Positions 34,354 to 45,949 of a DNA stretch of 64,000 nucleotides are shown here, one piece after another. This stretch comes from Lindgomyces ingoldianus (lineage: Eukaryota; Ascomycota; Dothideomycetes; Pleosporales; Lindgomycetaceae). The notes under the pieces are model-generated. The model saw only the letters and a list, made by a program, of their open reading frames with translations. It did not search any database and was not told where the DNA came from. The stretch lies in contig NW_022985177.1 of assembly GCF_010093535.1 (NCBI RefSeq), forward strand, positions 950,449 to 1,014,448, written 5' to 3'. How positions within the stretch are numbered: position 1 is the stretch's first letter; every line of letters begins with the position of its first letter. The translations under genes and the position numbers were made by a program.

Positions 34354-35953
34354 TGCGACGGTGGCCCAGAAGTTGTTGTCGTAGCTGAGGAACGAGTGTT
34401 GAATTTGGGTGGGGTAGTTCAAATGTTCGTGGATGATGTGGTGCCTGGCGGCCCTGACAAACGCAAGAACCACTCAGGAGTCTAGACACCGAATTTTCGG
34501 CTATACAGTCACAAATAGGCCAAATAGGGTTCGTGAATGCAGAGAATTGTGCGTAACGTAAGTCTGGTGACTAACGAAGTATGATGGCCTGTTCACAACG
34601 TGAGCGATATTGAATGTGAGTACACATTACATTTATTAACCACCCAAGCCAGGGTGAGGTAGACATACCTCAGAGGGTGCAAAAGCTATTGCGGGACAGA
34701 TGAGGAAATGATTGTGTCTAAATAGAGTTCTGGAGTCGGTGAAGTAAGCGAAATCTAGACGGGCTGTCTTGGCGTCGCTTAATGTTTGCTTCTGGTGGCG
34801 TTCGGGGAACGAATATATCACGTGATACTCTCTTGGTTGAGCCTGACTCCTGATTTGACTTTCGTGTGCCTAAACCGCAAGGCGTAAAGTCCTGGTGTTC
34901 GCTCGGAAGCGGCTGGCAGTGAGAATGGAGGAAGTCCTGGGATTTCACCTTCCATCCATCCCACCATCAAAGTTTATGCAACTCGTGGACACTAGCATGA
35001 TCGATTAGATCATTCCGAGAATTCGAGCACCGAAGTTGCGGCCAGGAAGTCGGCTTCAATAACATCTTGTAATATCTTTGGAGCTTTGGATGTAAATAGA
35101 GTTGGTGAGGAGTGAGCATGTCTCGTAAAGGCAAGTAGGGGCTTGAGGATGGGGGAGTACGTCCCCTTAGAGAGGTCCTGTAAGCTTGGTTGGTGCAGCG
35201 GAAGTATGTTGTTGTATTAATTATGTTGATTTGATGGAGCCTCTAGGGTAGCCATGGTAAAAAGAGAGGTACAGGCACTAGTAGATGGTGGCTTGGCCTG
35301 GTTACAGATCCAAACTAAGCTAGCTGAAAGTTTGTATTGTAAAGTTTGAAGAGCTCACTATTTGCTGCACGAGATAGGGGTTTGCCCTGATGAGAAAGGG
35401 ACCAATCTCAATGAACGACTAATGTATGGGTGCAGTGTCACGTACGATATATTGTAGAGAGATGGGAAGGCATATATATCTGGGACAACGGCACGCTATC
35501 AAAACACAACGCTGTATACTCCGAAATGGAGTAAGTAGCACTATTTCGAGGTGCAGCACCCGTGAATGATGTTAATATAAAGCAAAAACAAACCCTAGCC
35601 GCGACGGCGCGTCCAATGCATCATTATGCGCGCCGAACTACCGATGGTAAACTATCGAAGCTGAATCTTAACAAGGAGTGTTATTCTCTCGCTTTGCGTA
35701 GCGAAACCCCTACTAAAACAGTTATGCCTAGGCAAACCAATGTCTTAAGACCTGCGCTGTGTGTTAAAACGCGCCTGGTGCTGGGGGTCTCTGGGTAAGA
35801 TACTTCTCTTTACCCTAAGCGGGATTATACTAGATGACACTGTTACACCTACGATATTCTATTTAAACTATATTGTATCGTATTTTGCTATATTATAGCT
35901 TTTCCACTGGAGTCTTTACTCTAGTATGATTATTAACCTTTAAGAACTTCTAT
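34354..35953. other. Intergenic DNA upstream of the disordered-protein gene
   Basis: Normal-composition sequence likely holding the promoter of the minus-strand gene at 33187-34353. Small frames at 34636-34948 and 35562-35798 are not supported. From about 35830 the DNA becomes AT-rich up to the foldback element. Confidence 0.5.
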
Positions 35954-37057
35954 TAACGTACTTCATGGGCGAGTTGCTCACACACCTAAGTCGCTTACTT
36001 TTGCTAAGACCCTACTAAACCACCCTTCCTACACTAATGCATTCCCCATAACACTACTTAGACGCGCTAAAAGAATGTTAGATATAGCTTACACTCTAAG
36101 CTTTTAAATAAGACATAAAACTCTTAAAAAAATGTGCTATAGCTATATACAGAGTCTTATAAAAGATAATAAATAACTATAGCGCTAGACAACCTTTATA
36201 AGCTAATTCTACAGCTAAATTATAAAGGCTAGGTAATAAAAAAAAGCAGGTAATTATTAAGACTATACTTAAGCTATATGCGTAAGAAATTTCCCCTTAG
36301 ATAGTATTTATAGCTAATATAGCTAATTCTTTACACGCTAAGTGTAATCTAGGCTATGTTTGCATAAACTAGCCTAGTATGTTTATAAAGCGTTATTTAG
36401 AGCTTAAAGTAAAGTTTTAAGCGTAAGTATAGTTAAAAAATATCTAGCTAATTATAAACCCTATTTTACTAAAGTTATACATGTTATTATTCTAGATACT
36501 ATACTTAGCTTTAATATTCTCTATAAGGCTAAACCTGCCCTAAATTACTCTAAGACTCTTATAAAAAGCTCTCTTATAGTTATACTTACACTTAAACATT
36601 ACTTTAAGCTCTAAATAACACTTTATAAACATACTAGGCTAGTTTATGTAAACATAGCCTAGATTATGCTTAGCGCGTAAAGAATTAGCTATATTAGCTA
36701 TAAATGCTATCTAAGGGGAAATTTATTGCGCATATAGCTTAAGTATAGTCTTAATAATTACCTACTTTTTTTTATTACCTAGCCTTTATAATTTAGCTGT
36801 AGAATTAGCTTATAAAGGTTATTTAGTGCTATAGTTATTTATTATCTTTTATAAGACCTTATACATAGCTATAGCATATTTCTTTAAGAGTTTTATGTCT
36901 TATTTAAAAGCTTAAAGTGTAAGCTGTATCTAACATTCTTTTAGCGCGTCTAAGTAGTGTTGTGGGGAATGCATTAGTGTAGGAAGGGTGGTTTAGTAGG
37001 GTCTTAGCAAAAGTAAGCAACTCAGGTGTGTGAGCAACTCGCCCATGAAGTACGTTA
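35954..37057. mobile_element. Palindromic foldback element, copy 3
   Basis: 1104 bp from TAACGTACTTCATGGGCGAG to its inverse ending CCCATGAAGTACGTTA. Arms and centre match the copies at 2641 and 6323; the centre orientation equals that of the 6323 copy. It lies in a generally GC-normal neighbourhood, so this copy marks an isolated AT-rich spot rather than a repeat cluster. Confidence 0.87.
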
Positions 37058-37875
37058 CTTATAAAAATCTTTTAACCAAGCTTTAAAAGCTTGCTATAAT
37101 ACTAGAACTTATTATTAGCTTCATCTTTGCTGTACAATATTAATTTATGTAAGAGTTGCGTAAGTTATAAACTTTAATAAAAATGAATACTAATTCTAGC
37201 TTACACAAAACAACTCTGTACACTCTCTATGCAATAGTTATAATATAATTTACCTATGCTAATATAGCTGTGCAAAGTCTTAGCAAGTAGGACAATCTTA
37301 GCTCTACAGCCTTGTAATCTAGCTTAACCTTAGTTATGCCTCTAGTTAGCTAACTTAGATCTTTAAAAACAGCAATAGAATTCGCTACCTTATAAGTAAG
37401 AAAATACTCTTGCTCCGCATGCCCATAACATTGCTTAGCTATAATTACAGCTGTATCTTGCAGCCAGTAACTCCCTTAACGCCGACTGCGTTATAGCCGG
37501 CTCCAAAACCGGCCAGCCTTGCTCAGTCCACCACCTTCATTTCGAAAACGCTCCTGCAGTCTAATACCACGAACCATGCGAGGTCAGCCGCTCTAACTTA
37601 CAGGTGCGAATAGAAGACATCGCTCAGGAGAGTGTCCTGCAAACAACTTTATACGTACTGTGCTACAGCTTCTAGTATAGGTGCTCTTTATAAGCTTAGT
37701 GGAGGGCTCAGAGACCTCTCATCCATGCTATATAGCCCTACAAACTACTAAATCCCTATGATCGCACGTATCATACTTTGGTTGCAGTGAGAATCCACAT
37801 AGCATGGCCAGAGATGTATGAATGCTAGTGGACATATGCATCCACAGACGAGGCTGGATCCGCAAAGTGGCTTCT
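37058..37875. other. Intergenic DNA, AT-rich then normal composition
   Basis: AT-rich until about 37450, with no readable protein. Then comes GC-normal sequence leading into the xylanase relic, with no gene recognised. Confidence 0.4.
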
Positions 37876-38740
37876 GCTATGCCCATCGTGGAGCTGGATC
37901 TCTTTGACAGCTAAGCTCTACAAAGCACTCGCGGTGCTATTGTTGCTAAGGATAGGAAGTAATTCGATGCCTGTTCCGAACAGGACCGCCTGAGCGCAAG
38001 CTCAAATGCTACCATCCTCATAGTGAACTTTAGTTAGCCCCCCCCCCCTTAAAAACAAGTAATCCATACACATCACTTCTGGAACTCGCAATAGTGGGTC
38101 TCCTCTATCCACGATGAGGCCACCCTTACCAGGTCATGCAGAATCACATCAAACTCTTATGCTGCTACAAGGGCAAGATCTATGCCTGGGATGTTGTTAA
38201 TAAATTTTTTAAATAAGAGCAGTAACTCCTGCTCTAGTAAATCCTACAATTTTCCCAGCGACGACTTTACCAGGATGGCATTTGAGACAGCGAGGGCGGC
38301 GGACCTAAGATACGGAGTAATGTATCTATGACTACAAGTACGCACTATCCCATCTGATAGCTTCGAAACCTGCTTCTACATTAAAATAACCGGCATTGTC
38401 TGCTGTGTTAAGGCCTAGATCTCCACTGGCATCCCCATCTGCAGTATTGGCTCATTGACGCAATTTTCCTCTGCGGTAGCGCTAGTTCCGTTGGCGCAAT
38501 GGGCTCGCTCTGCGCTACTGCGTCTAAGAGTGCTATGACTAAGGTTGGTATCTAAAATGCCTAAAAGGTGGGATTATCATCTGTTTGAGCCTTGCATGAA
38601 CTAGAAGAATTACGCCGTAATACTGTTTAGGTGTGTGCGATAGCAACAGCTAGAGGCTGTAGGCCTGCGGCTTTCCCTATTAAATAAAGATAGAGGGAGA
38701 TTTGCTGACATGCTTTTCTTTAACTTACGCTGCAAGGCTA
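37876..38740 (+). pseudogene. Decayed GH10 endo-1,4-beta-xylanase
   Basis: Pieces of a glycoside hydrolase family 10 xylanase appear in order on the plus strand, in shifting frames: EQDRLSASSNATILIVNFS (37975-38035, the N-terminal DQxRLxxxxN block), then after a 12-C run WNSQ-stop-WVSSIHDEATLTR (about 38080-38130), VMQNHIKLLCCYKGKIYAWD (38142-38205, just before the acid/base region), RMAFETARAADL (about 38270), and a C-terminal GVCDSNS-stop-R (about 38630-38660, from VWGVxDxxSWR). Frameshifts and TAG stops in place of Gln and Trp show it is dead. The family cleaves xylan in plant walls and is secreted. It lies tail-to-tail with the Argonaute gene. Confidence 0.8.
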
Positions 38741-39075
38741 AGAGAGTGTACGCCACAGTGTTAGACTAGATTAACGCTTCATAAGAAGCGCAATGTGAAA
38801 TAGAGCAATACACGGGTTAATGAACGAATGTATTGAGCCGTATATAGCTTCTAGATTGTAAAAATGTATAGGAGAATAGCGGCCGTTTCGTATATCCCAA
38901 GCCCCAGCGTGATATAGACCAGATTCCTGCCACTTGTTGCCCTATAGTGCTTTCGGTGCTCCATATCTCGCTCCTTGCTAGCTTCCTTCCATAACCTTCT
39001 TTGTTATAGTTTAATATTCATCATTTCCCTTCCGCGAGCGTACACCAGTGATGAGCGCTTTCACAATATCCAAAT

Positions 39076-42000
39076 CTAGATATAGAACATCGTATCCTTT
39101 AGCCTTGGATGGATCTCGACATCACCAGCACTAGGCTGCCCGGCTCCTCCAGCCGCCGAGGTTCCAGTCACAGACGGGGCCGCACTTGGTGATGGGGTGT
39201 CGAACAAATTGGCCAAGTAGCATCGCGCGCGCTCACACGCGAGATCAGCGTAGTACGCGGGCGGGCATAGACTAACAGCCTTGGTCGCGCGGCCGAACAA
39301 GTAGCACATGTTATGCGTGAGATCTTCCACGATATCAGCGATGTTCTGGAACGGGGGTGGAATCGCTTTTGCATAGGTCTGCCGGAAAATCTCGTCATGC
39401 ACAATGTAATAGTGGCATGGGCGTGCGGTTCCCTGAAGTGCGGCGTGCGCCTGTAGGAAGAAATCCCAGTTCCGCGCTTCAGTCACCCCGCGGTCGACGA
39501 CGGTGCCGGGTTTAGTATTGCCAGACCTGTCGCAGCCTTGCTCAGTAGTGGGGTAGAATCTCGTTTTGTGCCGCTTGCCACAGATTACGATGGTGAAGCG
39601 TGGAAGGCCTCTTTTAGTGTCGGCTGCTGAGTACACTCGTTCGCATGCGCGGCGGAGTTGGGGAAGCTCTTTCTCGAGGACCTTGTTGTACTGACCTTCG
39701 GAAACTCCGTCGCGGTAGACAAGAATATTTTCGGGGAGAGCGGTGTGTTTACCTTTGGTCTTCCAGAGGTTAAGGCGAGACTTGAGCATCTCCTCTAGGT
39801 CGTCCACGTCCTCCTGCCTCGCGCGTTGGATGCGCAGGGTTGCGGGCCATTGACCTAGGAACCGGTCAATAGAAGCTACCATTGCGGAGACAGAAGGCGC
39901 GTTAGAAGAAGAACCAGGTGAAGGGTGTGTGACGTCAATGCCAACAACCATTGTCTTGTTCTGGTTGACGATGCCGAGGTTCTTGTTCTCCACGATCTGA
40001 TTGATGCCGCCAAGCTTAAGGTTGAACTTCAAAGCGACATTGGCCATATATTGGTCGCGGCCGCGGTCTTTGGCTAGTTTAGAGCCCACAGAGCAGACAG
40101 TGTGGATGCCATAGTCCTTATCAGCCAGCGTCTTGATGCGCTTATATAGTGGTATGTCGGCCTCGGGCAGAATAATAAAAAGGAGATTCAAAGCTCCAGC
40201 GGCGCGTTGTAAGGTTGAGCCGATCGCAGGGTCATCTGGGGTCTGAATTTGGAGGCGTTGACCTACTAATGGTGGAGCGGCGTCGACGCCGATTTTCCTC
40301 AAGGCTTGATGAAACTCATTCATTACAGTCCTTACGCTTTGCAGGTCGAAGGAGTCACGTGTTCGGGGGAGCGAGATTAATAGGTATGACCACTTGGTAA
40401 GTGAGGCGCTAGTGTTGAATTTAATATCGATCATATTCCAACTACCGAAGCGTGGGTCGGCGGCCTTGTTGTCCTTGTAGATGACCTTCGGGCCAACGAG
40501 GATGCGACCGGGGACTTTGATGAGTCCTGGAGTGACCTTAACGCCAAAAGAACGCTGGACGATGTTAGTATGTCGTATTTGGATGTGGGGGGCGGGGGGG
40601 GGGAGGACGTACCAAAAGCACATTGGAGTTCTCATTGAGACCAACAGTCTGTACACCCTCCCCAACAATCGAGGCCGCATTCTCCCATGGCTTTCGAACA
40701 GCGTGGCGAATCATCTGCTGCGTTTGGGCGCCATTGAGTTTCGACTTAGAAGGCTGACCCGGCAAGACAATGCAGACTTCTGCTGGGAGATACATCGGAT
40801 TCTCACGGTTGCCGCAGTTGATCAGCGGAAGTTCGGGATGTTGCAGGACTTGATTGTATGCTGCGTCGCCATCAGTTACATCGAGGGATGGATAGGCAAA
40901 ATAACGTACTTTTTCTAAAAAACTCAAACACACTGATGTACTTCCCAGAGCTAGAAGCTGCTGAGCTCTCTGGTTTGGCCTTGCCTTTGCCCTTACCCTT
41001 CCCTTTCGGGTCTCCCTTGGCTTCCGCCTTGGGTGCACTAGAAGAGCTGGCTTCATCATCAAGCCAGAACTCGATATCTTTGGCGCCTGCCCCATGGTTT
41101 CTAACGCGAGGTGGGTGGGCCATGCGATGTCCATCATCCTTCCTAGCAAGTCCAAAGATAGTCTTGACTCGGGGAATTACTTCATTGGCTTTGTTGCGCT
41201 TCTCGGGCAGATGCGTGGTTTGCACACGAACTGATTTGAGAAATTTTTCCAAGGCGACAGTGTTGCGAACTCCGTAATTGTTCATGAGCGCCAGTAAAGG
41301 ACCAGCGTGGTAGAAAGCTCCATAGCTAACATTGATATTGACCAGGATGCGACAAGTCGCAACGCGCACGCTCGAAAAGAACCCCCGAATGACTTCTAAG
41401 CCAGAGCCGAGATCTCCTCTTGCGGCGTTCTGGTTCAGAGAAAAGCTTTTTGTCGATCCAATCGTGGCAAGGTTGTTTGCGGACTTGGCATAGTGGTTCA
41501 GAAAGATATTCAGAGCCTGCGTCAACTCCTCTTTGTCTCCAAACGACTGGCCAAGATTCGTGGAGTTCAGATAGTCGATCAACTCGGCCGTACTTAAAGT
41601 CTTCGAATAAAGGACGCGAACCGTATATGTAGTGGCTCCAGCCGCCGGCTCGTCTTCGCCTTCGGAACGATACTGAACCTCGATGAAGGTCTCGTTACGC
41701 GGAAACTTAGTTTTGGAGACAAGGGTAGACCGGAAGTCAGTTGCAAGGTTTCCCTGGTGAGCTGCCAATTCTGTCGACAGGAGAAGTAGCTGCATGAGCC
41801 GGAAATGCTTCCTGCCGGCGGCCTCTGGCTTGATCTGGATGTCGTACCGATGCAGAATCATGCTTGATGGGGGCAATAACTCGACGTAGTTTGCTGTGAG
41901 TTCAACTTTGGCACCCTTGGTGCCATATCCGGGACGGCTGGGGAAGTCTTCGGTTAACTTTAAGCTTCCAAGATTGAGGGTCTTCTTTGTTGTTGGATGC

Positions 42001-42259
42001 AATGCGTCTTCAACTTTCGCAACTTTGGGATCTTGACTTTGAGGGTTGCTATAGACATGGTCAGTGTGTCATACGACTACACTTTGCTGCGTAAGGCTCT
42101 ATCTTACGAGAAGACCTGGATAGCTTGCTGGCCACCACCATGCGGCCCTCCATACCCTCCTCTAGACCCACCTCCGCGATCTCCACGGGAGCGGCCACCA
42201 CCGCCGCCCTGGAAGCCACCTCGCTGTCTACCCCCGCCACCTCTGTACTTATTCGACAT
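39076..42259 (-). CDS. Argonaute protein (RNA silencing slicer, QDE-2-like)
   Basis: Four exons on the minus strand: 42108-42259, 40910-42048, 40613-40860 and 39076-40554. Introns are 59, 49 and 58 bp with GTAAGA or GTACGT donors and CTGAC, GTAACTG or TACTAAC branch sites. The joined frame gives 1005 residues. Residues 1-50 are Gly/Arg-rich (RGG type). The N and linker domains follow, then PAZ (ending YNQVLQHPELPLINCG and MYLPAEVC, around 420-470) and PIWI from about 600. The slicer residues look complete as DEDD: Asp 720 in GIDVTHP, Glu about 761 in RARQEDVDDL, Asp 795 in YRDGVSEGQ, Asp 950 in PAYYADL. The protein ends TMFYI as fungal Argonautes do. It would load small RNAs and cleave matching transcripts. 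A Lys/Gly/Ser-rich insert sits before PAZ. No damage is seen. Confidence 0.93.
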
Positions 42260-44660
42260 GGTACTGAATAGCTGAGTGAGGCACGAACAAAATATAAGAT
42301 ACGATATGTGAGGCTAAATCTACGACGAATGTGGTGGTGAAGGAGGTGGAAGGCTGAAAGATGGACCCGCTGAATGATGCTACCAAACTAGCCAAGATAA
42401 GCTGCAAGCGACCCCGATACCTACTGGAGTTTGACGTGCGCCCCCACGTCATTTGCGCGTCCAAAGCGTACTGTAACACGACAGGCAACAACGAACCGCG
42501 TGATCGCTCACACCACAGCACTGATTTCCTGGGTCATCGTAGCTCACTGTCACGAGCAGGTTTGAGCTCGACCGGATGCGTCTTTGTGGGGGCCAGAATG
42601 GACAGAAAATGATCAGCCGAAAACAGCCAGGCTTCAGCTTGACAGGATGCGTCTATACCAAACGTAAATAGACAAATAATAGACGGCTAAATACAGCAAG
42701 GCATAGGGCAAAGAAGTATTATGTGTATGACAGCAGCCACCCACTCGCGATCGCTAGGTTGTATTGCCTGTGGTCAGCCACGCCTCTCTAAGTTTGCAAC
42801 AATAAGCTGCCATAATATCTAGCCTATTATAAGGCCGGTTTTTGTTAAGTTGTAGGTACAGTAGTGTTTAACTTTATAACTATTTAATTTTTAATCTTTA
42901 TGGGATGCGCTAGAGCAGCAATAACCATGCATGTTAGTATTTGTGTGTTCACGTTCTGCCTATAATCATACTAGTTTCTAGAATAATTATTATGTGAGTG
43001 CTATACTCCAGAGGAGTAGAGGATAAAGCTGAGTAAATGAGGACCTGATTGCTCTATGGAGGAACTCCGGAGGGCAGCTTTTTCGGAAGCAAATTCGGAC
43101 TATAGACTAACCCTAGTGGGGCTGGTTAGTTCAGGCATTTGTGTGTTTACTCTCTAACTTAGGTCGAAGTCAGCCTCATTGCACCGCCTTGAACAGCGGC
43201 TTTGCGCACTAATCGTCCATAGAGAGCGATGTCTTAGGAGAATACGAGAGCAATTCCTATAGGTGCCATTTATGTGCGCGTCTCGCTGTCTATTCCGACA
43301 GGTACCATAGTCTAAGTTGGTAAGTGAAGGAATATGTTCTAAGATGGCAAATAATCCGTGTGGCAAGCCTTGCTTTCTGCAGGTTCAAATTTGTTTCCTG
43401 GACCTCGCGTCCACTAAAACAGAACCGATGTCAGCCCGATACAAAGTTCTATAAAGTGAAACCCTTGTTTGCTACCTTTGCTCCATATTGCCTGAACTGC
43501 CCTCCAATTCAGAGTCCGGTGCATCGCTGTCAATATATGATGTCGGTGATGTAGATACGGGAGCCTCGAATATGCCATTGGCATAAACACCTCAGGCACA
43601 GGGCTGTCGTTAGGAAATGCCGTTTGCGTAGTGTGTGCCATGACTTTGGAAGATATGTAGGATACATTTTACAGGAGGGCGACTGGAGTATATATATACC
43701 CCGGTAATTAGCAGGAAATACCGCGCCTCGGCAGGCGGCCGGGATTGTGAAGGCACTCCATGGAGGCCCGAGGGTCCCCAACAACGCACTGAAAAGCACA
43801 GTGCTGGTTAATTATAACTTGAATATTGCTAGAGCCATTCGTATTGACGAGTTAGAAAAATCTCCTTGGAGAAGCCTAACATTGAACGAATACAATGCTT
43901 ACAGAACAGAGAAGAATTCTCATTTGCTCTTGATTAGCGGAACAAGAAAGACATGACCTCTTTTAAGACGATACCTCTGCGAGCTCAGTACCATATTTGG
44001 TGAGGCATATCCGTTGCAAAGGGAAAGCGACATGTCCGTGATAGACGTACCACTTGATTATAGAAATAAATGTGCTGCTTTTGGTGGGAAAGACTTTGGG
44101 AATTTGACAGCGACAGCCAGCGGAGGACACATGGATGGTGCCATCTCGCTAGAACGCGAGTCATGCGCGCCTCCTCTGCCAACGGGTGGGGAAGCTCGAG
44201 CATCATTCACAGCTCCGCGAGGCTTCCGCCCAACAGCCATGGGCCACGCCCCAATGTCTCTCCGACGCTAGAAATTGCAGTGTTGAGATGGGCCCCATTG
44301 AAACCCCCCTTTCGGTAGAGTTACACACGCAGTACTTATTCTGGCCTTCACATGGCTACCTGCAGGCGAGCAAACGCGGCGATCGCCGGGCAGCCCAGCA
44401 CTCCGTCTCTGCTTCGCGCACAGAGCTATCCATAACCTTCAACACTCTTGATGGCCCAGGATAAATAATGATAGGCAATAGTGCCACGGTGCGTTTGTCA
44501 CGCGCATACGTTTGATGTAGATTTTACCCCTCATTTGAACAGACATTCGTAACCAGTCGCTCGGAGTGCGCATGCAATTGGCCTAATTCGATATTTTCAC
44601 TCACCACCAGCATGAGTCCACAACCTTCTCTGGCGACACTTTCACAATAATACCTTTTTA
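42260..44660. other. Intergenic DNA between the Argonaute and tetraspanin genes
   Basis: The first few hundred bases presumably hold the Argonaute promoter. The block 42830-43000 is AT-richer. Several short frames (43154-43956, 43985-44464) overlap each other on both strands without recognisable domains, and I do not call them. Confidence 0.45.
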
Positions 44661-44870
44661 CCTTCTTCCTCCCACCTCCCACCTCCCACCTCCCACCTCC
44701 CACCTCCCACCTTCTTCCTCCTTCCTCCCACCACCTGCCTCCTTCCTCCCCTCTCCGGTCTCTTTCCCCCATCTCCTGCCTCCTGCCTCCTGCCTCCTGC
44801 CTCCTGCCTCCTGCCTCCTGCCTCCTGCCTCCTGCCTCCTGCCTCCTTCCTCCCGCCTCCTACCTCCTGC
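44661..44870. repeat. Polypyrimidine 7-bp minisatellite upstream of the tetraspanin gene
   Basis: The plus strand is almost purely C/T. A run of CTCCCAC-type heptamers (about 44667-44711) and a longer run of about ten CTGCCTC heptamers (about 44774-44845) are joined by CTTCCTC variants. The tract ends about 43 bp before the predicted ATG at 44913, so it lies in the promoter or 5' UTR. The minus strand is correspondingly G-rich (GGGAGGT, GAGGCAG). Confidence 0.9.
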
Positions 44871-44912
44871 ATCTGAACAGATACGGACCGCCTCCGGGTC
44901 CTCAAAGATAGC

Positions 44913-45949
44913 ATGGCTTACACAAGGAAGCAAGTCGTGACTTGCATCAGCATCATAGTGAGTCTCCTAGTACAACATCCCCCCACAACTCGCTGACGGG
45001 CACTCAGTACATCATCTTTAGCACAGCCTTGTCTGGCTACGCCTCATCCCGCCTCAACAGACTTTCAATCCCCGTCTCCTCGTCGCTCTCCGGCTTCACG
45101 ACCGCGCTCCCCATCATCGCCGGCCTGCTTCTCGAAGGCAGCTACGACCTCACTCGCCGACAAGAACGACGCCATCGTCTGCCTCGTGGCGCCACGACCC
45201 GTCCCCCGCTTGTCATTGTCGCCAACACCATCATCTTCATATACTCGACCGTCGTCATCACCCTCCTCGGCACGCATGCTGCCCCGCCTTCCGGGCTGAA
45301 CTGCGGCCTCGAGGGACGGTGGAGAGAGCTGTTTAAACAAAAAGACAGTGAGGCTATTCGGACGATTCAGGATGCCTTCAAATGCTGCGGGCTCCTCAAT
45401 CCGCACGATCAGGCCTGGCCATTCCCGGACAAGACCCACAACGCCCATGCTTGTGAGGAGGCGTTTGGAAGAACAAACGGATGCCTTAATGCATGGAAGG
45501 GCGAGGAGCAGCGCGTGGCTGGCATTCTAATGGCTGTTGTGGGGCTGGTCTTTGTCTGGCAGGTACGCACACGCACACGCCGCCGACACCCTTCCAACTA
45601 TGGCTTGCACCTGCTAATATTTCCATAGTTCGCAATCATAATAGTCTCCACTCGGCAAACCTCGTGGCTCCGCCGCATCCTCCCTGGTCGCTTCTCCCCC
45701 ATGATTGCTGACGAAGAACACGGCAGTCCTAATGGCCAACGCCGCGCAATCCAACATCTTCCAGACTTCAACCGCTACTCCGACAACGCTGTCGCCGAAG
45801 TGGATGACAGCGAGGAAGAAGGCGAACCCCAACGCGCAATCGAGGCAAGTGACAGGGATGTGGAGCCGATTAGGAAAGCTGTGGCTGGTTCTGGAAATGC
45901 AGAAGAACCACTGCATTCTGCTACACAGAATGAGTGGGCGAGGCAATGA
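44913..45949 (+). CDS. Tetraspanin, fungal Tsp3-like
   Basis: Three exons: 44913-44957, 45008-45562 and 45629-45949, with introns of 50 and 66 bp (GTGAGT...CTCAG and GTACGC...CATAG, the second with a GCTAAT branch). The result is 306 residues starting MAYTRKQVVTCISII. Four hydrophobic segments are visible: the exon 1/2 junction (VVTCISII-YIIFSTALSG), SGFTTALPIIAGLLLEG, LVIVANTIIFIYSTVVITLL and VAGILMAVVGLVFVW-QFAIIIV. The large extracellular loop between the third and fourth carries the CCG signature (FKCCGLLNP) and further Cys residues (HACEEAF, NGCLNAW). The roughly 95-residue cytoplasmic tail is acidic (DDSEEEGEP). Tetraspanins organise membrane-protein microdomains, and in plant-pathogenic fungi some are needed for penetration, but this one's role is not shown by sequence. 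Confidence 0.82.

Noticed and set aside
44524..44933. Gly/Arg/Glu-rich minus-strand ORFs
   Set aside because: They are translations of the polypyrimidine minisatellite and have no stop only because of composition.
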